Source: Bacteroidales bacterium
GTDB taxonomy: Bacteria; Bacteroidota; Bacteroidia; Bacteroidales; F082
NCBI GenBank assembly: GCA_015493525.1
Contig: WGCY01000045.1
Location: forward strand, 1-47,081
Length of the DNA stretch: 47,081 nucleotides
Reading direction: 5' to 3'
This document shows, piece by piece, positions 42,240 through 47,081 of this stretch. Under the pieces are notes generated by a model. That model saw only the letters and a program-made list of their open reading frames with translations. It was not told the origin of the DNA and ran no database searches. Numbering within the stretch: the stretch's first letter is position 1; each line of letters starts with the position of its first letter. The translations under genes and the position numbers were made by a program.

Positions 42240-42358
42240 CATTGAAACATGTCTGTAAAATAACGAAAAACAGCTAAAAGAACCCTGTATTTTCGCGAAA
42301 AAGTGATAAAATACGTTTGTCTTTTCACAAAAAGGGAGGGAAAACTACAGGCTTTTTG

Positions 42359-45154
42359 TTATCCCGCCACCACATTCACAATACGTCCGGGGACCACAAT
42401 GACTTTCCGTACGGTTTTGCCATCCAGCCAGCGTTGGGCTTCTTCGGCGGACAATACGGCTTTTTCAACCTCTTCTTTGGGCATATTCACCGGCAGTTCC
42501 AGTTTGAAGCGCATTTTCCCGTTAAACGACACCGGATAGGCAAAACTGTCTTCTTTCAGGTATTTTTCCTCATATTCGGGAAAATCCACCCGGCTGATGC
42601 TGCCGGCATGTCCGAGCAACTGCCATAATTCTTCGGCGAGGTGCGGGGCATAAGGCTCCAGCAATACCGCCAGCGGCTCCAGTATTTCACGTTTATGACA
42701 TTTCAGGTCAGACAATTCGTTCACACAAATCATAAATGCACTGACACCCGTGTTGAAAGAAAACCGCTCAATATCGCCCCGGATTTTTTTGATGGTTTTG
42801 TGCAGTACTTTCCGTTCGGCTTCGGTGGCCCTGTCCGCTGTTACCTGCCATTTATCCTCATCGGAAAAATAGAGCCGCCACAGTTTTTTCAGAAAACGAA
42901 AAACCCCTTCAATCCCTTTAATATCCCATGGTTTGTCCTGCTCAATGGGTCCCAGGAACATTTCGTACAAACGCAAGGTGTCGGCACCATATTTTTCAAT
43001 CAGTTCATCCGGGTTTTGTACGTTGTGTTTCGATTTGGACATCTTTTCCACCTCATGGCCACAAATGTATTTTCCATCTTCCAGGATAAATTCGGCATTG
43101 GCAAATTCGGGCAGCCACTTTTTAAACGCTTCCGTATCCAGCACATCATTGTCCACCATATTGATATCCACATACAGGGCCTGCGTTTTGTGCTGTTTGC
43201 GCAGGTTGTACGACACAAACCGGTTGGTTCCCTGAATGCGGTAAACAAAGCTGGAACGGCCCTGGATTTTCCCCTGGTTTATCAGTTTCTGGAATGGTTC
43301 ATCTTCACAGGCCAGGCCCAGGTCAAACAAAAATTTATTCCAAAAACGCGAATAGATCAAATGGCCGGCGGCATGTTCGTCGCCACCGATATACAAATCC
43401 ACGTTGCGCCAGTAACGGTTGGCTTCTTTTGAGAAATATTCCTTGTCGTTGTGCGGGTCCATGTAACGCAGATAATAGGCACTGGAGCCGGCAAAACCAG
43501 GCATAGTGTTGGTTTCCAGTGGGTAACCATCTTTTGTTTTCCAGTTTTTGGCACGTGCCAGCGGCGGCTCACCGGTTTCGGTAGGCAGGTATTTATCCAC
43601 TTCGGGAAGTTTCAGCGGCAGTTCTTCCTCGGGCAACGGGTAGGGCAAACCCTCTTTGTAATAGATGGGAAAAGGCTCACCCCAGTAACGCTGGCGGCTA
43701 AAGATGGCATCGCGCAGGCGGTAATTGATTTTTCCTGTTCCTATCTTCAGCTCTTCCAGTTTGTCGATGGCTGCACGGATAGCCTTTTTCACGGAAAGCC
43801 CGTTTAAGAAACCGGAGTTTATCAGAATGCCCTCTTTGGCATCGTAGGATTCGTCCCATTGTTCCGTATCGGTAACGGCCTCGTTTTCTGCGGCAACAAC
43901 CTGAATTATTGGAAGTTTAAAATGGCGGGCAAAGGCAAAGTCGCGGCTGTCATGTGCCGGAACGGCCATGATTGCCCCTGTTCCGTATCCGGACAATACG
44001 TAATCGGCTACCCAAACCGGAACGTTTTTCCCCGTCAGCGGGTTGACGGCATAAGCACCGGTAAATTTACCGGTAACCTTTTTTACTTCGGTCATGCGCT
44101 CACGTTCGGAGCGGTTTTTGGCCCATTGCACATAAGCATCAACCTCTTTTTTATATTCCGGGGTGGTAATTTTTTCTATGAGTGCATGTTCGGGGGCCAG
44201 CACCATAAAAGTAGCACCAAACAACGTGTCCGGACGGGTGGTAAAGACTTCTATACCTCCCAAAGCAGCGGATGCTCCGGCCAACTGAAATGATAAAGAA
44301 GCCCCTTCGCTGCGGCCAATCCAGTTGCGTTGCATCTCTTTCATGGAATCGGGCCAATCCACCTTTTCCAGGCCATCCAGCAGCCGCTGGGCATAGGCTG
44401 TAATGCGGAGCGACCATTGTTTCATAAGTTTACGTTCTACCGGATGCCCTCCGCGTTCCGACAGCCCTTCTTTCACCTCGTCATTGGCCAAAACGGTTCC
44501 CAAAGCCGGGCACCAGTTCACCATGGTTTCCGAAAGATAGGCCAGCCTGTAATGCATCAGTATTTCCTGCTGTTGCTTTTCCTCCATCTGGTTCCATTGG
44601 CCGGCAGTGAAAGTTTCCACTTCATCACAGGCCGCTTCCACACCGGCATTGCCGGCAGTTTCAAATTGCTTTACCAACTCTGTCAGTGGTTCGGCCTTGT
44701 CGGTTTTCTTGTTATACCACGATTTAAAAAGCTGAATAAACGTCCATTGTGTCCATTTGTAATACGCAGGGTCCGACGTGCGCACTTCACGGTCCCAGTC
44801 AAAGGAGAAACCGATTTGATCCAGCTGCTGGCGGTAGCGTTTAATATTTTTTTCGGTGGTAATTTCCGGGTGGGTCCCCGTCTGGATGGCATACTGTTCA
44901 GCCGGCAGCCCGTAAGCATCGTAGCCCATGGGATGCAGCACGTTAAAGCCCTGGTGCCTCTTGTAACGCGCGTAGATATCCGAGGCAATGTATCCCAGCG
45001 GATGTCCAACGTGCAGGCCGGCACCCGACGGGTAAGGAAACATGTCGAGTACATAGTATTTGGGCAAATCAAATTTATTCTCCGCTTTAAAAGTTTTGTG
45101 TTCGCGCCAGTACTGCTGCCACTTTTTCTCTATTTCCTGATGATTGTAGGCCAT
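42359..45154 (-). CDS. leuS: Leucine--tRNA ligase
   Basis: 931 residues, the length of Bacteroidota LeuRS. HIGH-type motif HVGH at 48-51 within [15 protein letters not shown], a large editing domain inserted from ~230 on ([39 protein letters not shown]), the KMSKS motif in [19 protein letters not shown], and the C-terminal anticodon and extension domains. It charges tRNA-Leu and edits norvaline and isoleucine; a tRNA-Leu gene lies 1.6 kb to the right. It is divergent from the U32-family gene. Upstream, TAATTTCG (45233-45240, minus) is a one-mismatch -7 box. Confidence 0.97.
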   Translation of the reverse strand: MAYNHQEIEKKWQQYWREHKTFKAENKFDLPKYYVLDMFPYPSGAGLHVGHPLGYIASDIYARYKRHQGFNVLHPMGYDAYGLPAEQYAIQTGTHPEITTEKNIKRYRQQLDQIGFSFDWDREVRTSDPAYYKWTQWTFIQLFKSWYNKKTDKAEPLTELVKQFETAGNAGVEAACDEVETFTAGQWNQMEEKQQQEILMHYRLAYLSETMVNWCPALGTVLANDEVKEGLSERGGHPVERKLMKQWSLRITAYAQRLLDGLEKVDWPDSMKEMQRNWIGRSEGASLSFQLAGASAALGGIEVFTTRPDTLFGATFMVLAPEHALIEKITTPEYKKEVDAYVQWAKNRSERERMTEVKKVTGKFTGAYAVNPLTGKNVPVWVADYVLSGYGTGAIMAVPAHDSRDFAFARHFKLPIIQVVAAENEAVTDTEQWDESYDAKEGILINSGFLNGLSVKKAIRAAIDKLEELKIGTGKINYRLRDAIFSRQRYWGEPFPIYYKEGLPYPLPEEELPLKLPEVDKYLPTETGEPPLARAKNWKTKDGYPLETNTMPGFAGSSAYYLRYMDPHNDKEYFSKEANRYWRNVDLYIGGDEHAAGHLIYSRFWNKFLFDLGLACEDEPFQKLINQGKIQGRSSFVYRIQGTNRFVSYNLRKQHKTQALYVDINMVDNDVLDTEAFKKWLPEFANAEFILEDGKYICGHEVEKMSKSKHNVQNPDELIEKYGADTLRLYEMFLGPIEQDKPWDIKGIEGVFRFLKKLWRLYFSDEDKWQVTADRATEAERKVLHKTIKKIRGDIERFSFNTGVSAFMICVNELSDLKCHKREILEPLAVLLEPYAPHLAEELWQLLGHAGSISRVDFPEYEEKYLKEDSFAYPVSFNGKMRFKLELPVNMPKEEVEKAVLSAEEAQRWLDGKTVRKVIVVPGRIVNVVAG

Positions 45155-45348
45155 TTTTCTAAAATATTACGTCTTTTATTGTTTTGAAAATCAAGAGAAA
45201 CCCCGTTGTGTTTTTCGCTATTTTTCAGGTTGCGAAATTAGTAAAAGAAAGCGATTATTTTTCTATTGATAGATTATGATAATTTTCCCTCAAACGGGAA
45301 GCATGCAGGATGGCATTGTTGTCTGTATCCTACTGTTTATGTTTTCCT

Positions 45349-45356
45349 TATTTTTG
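45349..45356 (+). promoter_or_regulatory. -7 box of the U32-family gene
   Basis: TATTTTTG, perfect TAnnTTTG, 18 nt before ATG 45375. It lies inside the longer frame that opens at 45276, so it supports the shorter start. Confidence 0.6.
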
Positions 45357-45374
45357 CAGCCCAAAATAGTTTAT

Positions 45375-46643
45375 ATGACAGCGAAAGATGTGGAAATAAT
45401 GGCTCCGGTAGGCTCGTATGAGTCATTGATGGCTGCCGTTCAGGGAGGTGCTGATGCTGTTTATTTTGGTATCGGAAGTTTGAACATGCGTTCCCGCTCT
45501 TCCAGGAATTTTACGCTGGATGACATGGGGAGAATTTCAGCCATCTGCAAAGAAAAGGGTATCCGATCCTACATTACCCTGAACACGGAAATTTATGATG
45601 AAGATCTTTCGCTTATGCGGAAAATTGTGGATGCTGCCAAAGAAAATGATATTACTGCCATTATCGCCTCCGATCAGTCGGTAATCCAATATGCTTTTCA
45701 GAAAGGTGTTGAGGTTCATATTTCAACCCAAAGCAACGTCTGCAACATAGAGGCGGTAAAATTTTATGCCCGTTTTGCCGATGTGATGGTAACAGCCCGT
45801 GAATTGCGAATTGATCAGGTAAAAGCAATTACCACGGCTATTCGCGAGCAGGATATTCGTGGCCCCAAAGGAGAGCTGATACAAATTGAAATTTTTGCGC
45901 ACGGTGCTTTGTGCATGGCTGTTTCCGGCAAATGTTACCTGAGCCTTGACAACCTCAACTCATCGGCCAACCGTGGTGCTTGCCTGCAACCCTGCCGCAG
46001 GAAATATACGGTGAAAGATACCGAATCGGACCTTGAACTGGAGGTAGACGGCAAATACATCATGTCGCCCAAAGATTTAAACACACTCTCTTTTCTGGAT
46101 AAAATCCTGGATGCGGGTGTACGGGTCCTTAAACTTGAAGGCCGTGGCCGTTCCCCCGAATATGTAAAAATCGTTTCAAAAACTTACCGGGAAGCTGTCA
46201 ATGCCTGGTTTGAAGGAAACTATACACAGGAAAATATTGACCGTTGGAATGCAGAACTAGCGCGGGTTTATAACCGTGGGTTTTGGGACGGATATTACCT
46301 CGGCCGAAAAACCGGTGAATGGACAGAAGATTACGGTAACCAGGCCGGTGAGCGAAAAATATATGTTGGGAAAATTACCAACTATTACAGTAAAATCGGG
46401 GTGGCAGAGCTAAAAGTGGAAGCCCGGCCTTTAAAAATTGGTGAGAAAATTATGGTCATTGGGGCTACTACCGGTGTTTACGAAGATACACTCAGCGAGA
46501 TACGCCTTGACCTGAAACCGGTGGGGCACGTCAATAAAGGGGATATCTGTTCCATTCCGGTAACCACGCTGCTACGGCGTGGCGACAAGCTGTACAAAGT
46601 GGTAAAAGCAGACCGGTCGGTGCCCAATCTGGTTCAAAAATAG
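45375..46643 (+). CDS. U32-family protein, probable tRNA hydroxylation protein TrhP
   Basis: 422 residues from ATG 45375 (MTAKDVEIMAPVGSYESLMAAVQGGADAVYFGI). The longer frame from 45276 adds a hydrophobic, non-family stretch and contains the promoter. The N-terminal U32 barrel shows NMRSRSSRNFTLDDM, EVHISTQSNVCN, VTARELR and FAHGALCMAVSGKCYLS, followed by the cysteines of CLQPCRRKY. The C-terminal part is the beta domain typical of YegQ/TrhP. E. coli TrhP takes part in prephenate-dependent 5-hydroxyuridine formation at tRNA position 34; that function is transferred by similarity only. U32 collagenase-like peptidases are the older name for the same family. Confidence 0.88.
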   Translation: MTAKDVEIMAPVGSYESLMAAVQGGADAVYFGIGSLNMRSRSSRNFTLDDMGRISAICKEKGIRSYITLNTEIYDEDLSLMRKIVDAAKENDITAIIASDQSVIQYAFQKGVEVHISTQSNVCNIEAVKFYARFADVMVTARELRIDQVKAITTAIREQDIRGPKGELIQIEIFAHGALCMAVSGKCYLSLDNLNSSANRGACLQPCRRKYTVKDTESDLELEVDGKYIMSPKDLNTLSFLDKILDAGVRVLKLEGRGRSPEYVKIVSKTYREAVNAWFEGNYTQENIDRWNAELARVYNRGFWDGYYLGRKTGEWTEDYGNQAGERKIYVGKITNYYSKIGVAELKVEARPLKIGEKIMVIGATTGVYEDTLSEIRLDLKPVGHVNKGDICSIPVTTLLRRGDKLYKVVKADRSVPNLVQK

Positions 46644-46713
46644 CGGAAACCGGAATTCCTTTGGGCCGGAGAGTGGCAACAACCCGAATATTTCATATTC
46701 TTGTAACCGGAAT

Positions 46714-46757
46714 GGATAAAAAGAAAAACCTTTGCCGATTTTCATCAACAAAGGTTT
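46714..46757 (-). terminator. Terminator of tRNA-Leu
   Basis: On the minus strand AAACCTTTG and CAAAGGTTT (46749-46757 and 46726-46734) form a 9-bp stem with a 14-nt loop, followed by a T-rich run (TTCTTTTTATCC). It lies 7 bp downstream of the tRNA. Confidence 0.75.
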
Positions 46758-46764
46758 GAAAAAG

Positions 46765-46848
46765 TACCCGGAGTCGGGGTCGAACCGACACGAGTGTTAC
46801 CTCACTGGTTTTTGAGACCAGCGCGTCTACCAATTCCGCCATCCGGGC
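46765..46848 (-). tRNA. tRNA-Leu (anticodon CAA)
   Basis: 84 nt with a long variable arm, as expected for leucine. Acceptor GCCCGGA pairs with TCCGGGT (one G-U pair), discriminator A at 46765. The anticodon stem CTGGT/ACCAG encloses loop CTCAAAA; anticodon CAA at 46812-46814 reads UUG. The T-arm GTCGGTTCGACCCCGAC is complete. CCA is not encoded. Confidence 0.97.
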
Positions 46849-46875
46849 ATAAAAACAAGAACTTATTGCGGGCGG

Positions 46876-46883
46876 CAAAGGTA
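46876..46883 (-). promoter_or_regulatory. -7 box of tRNA-Leu
   Basis: TACCTTTG on the minus strand, perfect TAnnTTTG, 27 nt before the mature tRNA 5' end. Confidence 0.6.
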
Positions 46884-46930
46884 TAAAAATTTCTTTATTC
46901 CGGATTTGCTTTCCAACATTAATTTTTGCT

Positions 46931-47081
46931 CGTAGTTTCAACCCACAAATGCGACAAATCAGGTTACTAAACTAAAGAAAATATCTTTAGGGGATTTGAA
47001 CCCCAGTTTTTCTCTTGGTCTTCGGTTTATTTTATGTTGAACATCAGCAATATATCTATCGTCAAAGTTTTCAAATTCAGA
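46931..47081 (-). mobile_element. End of an IS30-family insertion sequence
   Basis: The terminal repeat CGTAGTTTCAACCCACAAAT begins at 46931; the transposase stop codon lies 28 bp inside, the usual arrangement at an IS30 right end. The element continues past the right edge of the window. A copy of the same terminal repeat is at 37719. Confidence 0.72.
46959..47081 (-). CDS. IS30-family transposase, C-terminal fragment (5' part beyond the window)
   Basis: 40 residues in the frame that runs in from the right edge and stops at TGA 46959. The stretch IADVQHKINRRPREKLGFKS is the hallmark C-terminus of IS30 transposases (an N-x-R-P-R-x-x-L-G-F/W-x-x-P pattern after the last catalytic block). The preceding FENFDDRY region fits the end of the DDE catalytic domain. 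The protein mobilises the IS by cut-and-paste or circle formation. Whether the full copy is intact cannot be judged here. Confidence 0.8.
   Translation of the reverse strand, partial: SEFENFDDRYIADVQHKINRRPREKLGFKSPKDIFFSLVT

Noticed and set aside
45276-45374. 33-codon extension of the U32-family gene
   Set aside because: It contains the -7 box of the gene, and homologous proteins begin near MTAKDVEIMAP.

Overview
The window looks like a chromosomal segment from a Bacteroidota bacterium, most likely class Bacteroidia. Three things point there. Many genes are preceded by a TAnnTTTG box, the Bacteroidota -7 promoter element, usually without a Shine-Dalgarno sequence. Several gene clusters are typical of the phylum (purH-mreBCD; coaX-outer membrane protein-TPR-lptC-CNNM-SurA/PpiD). 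The proteins have the phylum's characteristic forms (LptC as a lipoprotein, Bacteroidota-type LeuRS, AsnRS and TrhP-like U32). Genus and species cannot be read from the sequence.

Layout. 1-330 is the end of a probable outer-membrane barrel gene. 462-8097 is a complete tripartite ABC exporter locus: TetR regulator, TolC-like channel, HlyD-like adaptor lipoprotein, a DUF2147 secreted protein, two ATPases and two ABC-2 permeases, resembling CecR-YbhFSR of enterobacteria. 8154-9340 holds rbfA and a membrane-anchored methyltransferase. 9343-11900 is a small divergent locus: an Lrp/AsnC regulator facing an ATP-grasp ligase and a cytidylate-kinase-like protein. 11905-19848 holds tadA and a xanthine dehydrogenase locus (xdhA-xdhB...xdhC) split by a compact restriction-modification cassette: an Eco47II-type endonuclease, a cytosine-5 methyltransferase with an N-terminal helix-turn-helix, and a Vsr mismatch endonuclease.

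19909-27584 is an envelope operon read leftward from coaX. A tRNA-Phe with its own promoter and terminator follows, then mreB-mreC-mreD and purH (leftward). 32016-35752 holds a MacB/FtsX-like permease, apt and a CLC channel with CBS domains. 36199-40895 holds asnS, a four-repeat hypothetical protein, fbaA and a YbhN-like membrane protein. 41100-46643 holds an Hsp20 chaperone, a second TetR regulator, leuS and a U32-family protein. The window ends with tRNA-Leu(CAA) and the 3' end of an IS30-family transposase with its terminal repeat.

Most of the window is housekeeping. The accessory parts are the exporter locus, the restriction-modification cassette inside the xdh locus, the Lrp/ATP-grasp unit and the repeat-rich intergenic stretches (5.7 kb, 36.0 kb, 37.7 kb, 38.5 kb and the right edge). 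The best candidate for unreported biology is the regulatory architecture of the restriction-modification cassette: a methyltransferase that carries its own DNA-binding domain, next to a dyad that abuts its own promoter's -7 box. All calls rest on reading motifs by eye; no database search was run.
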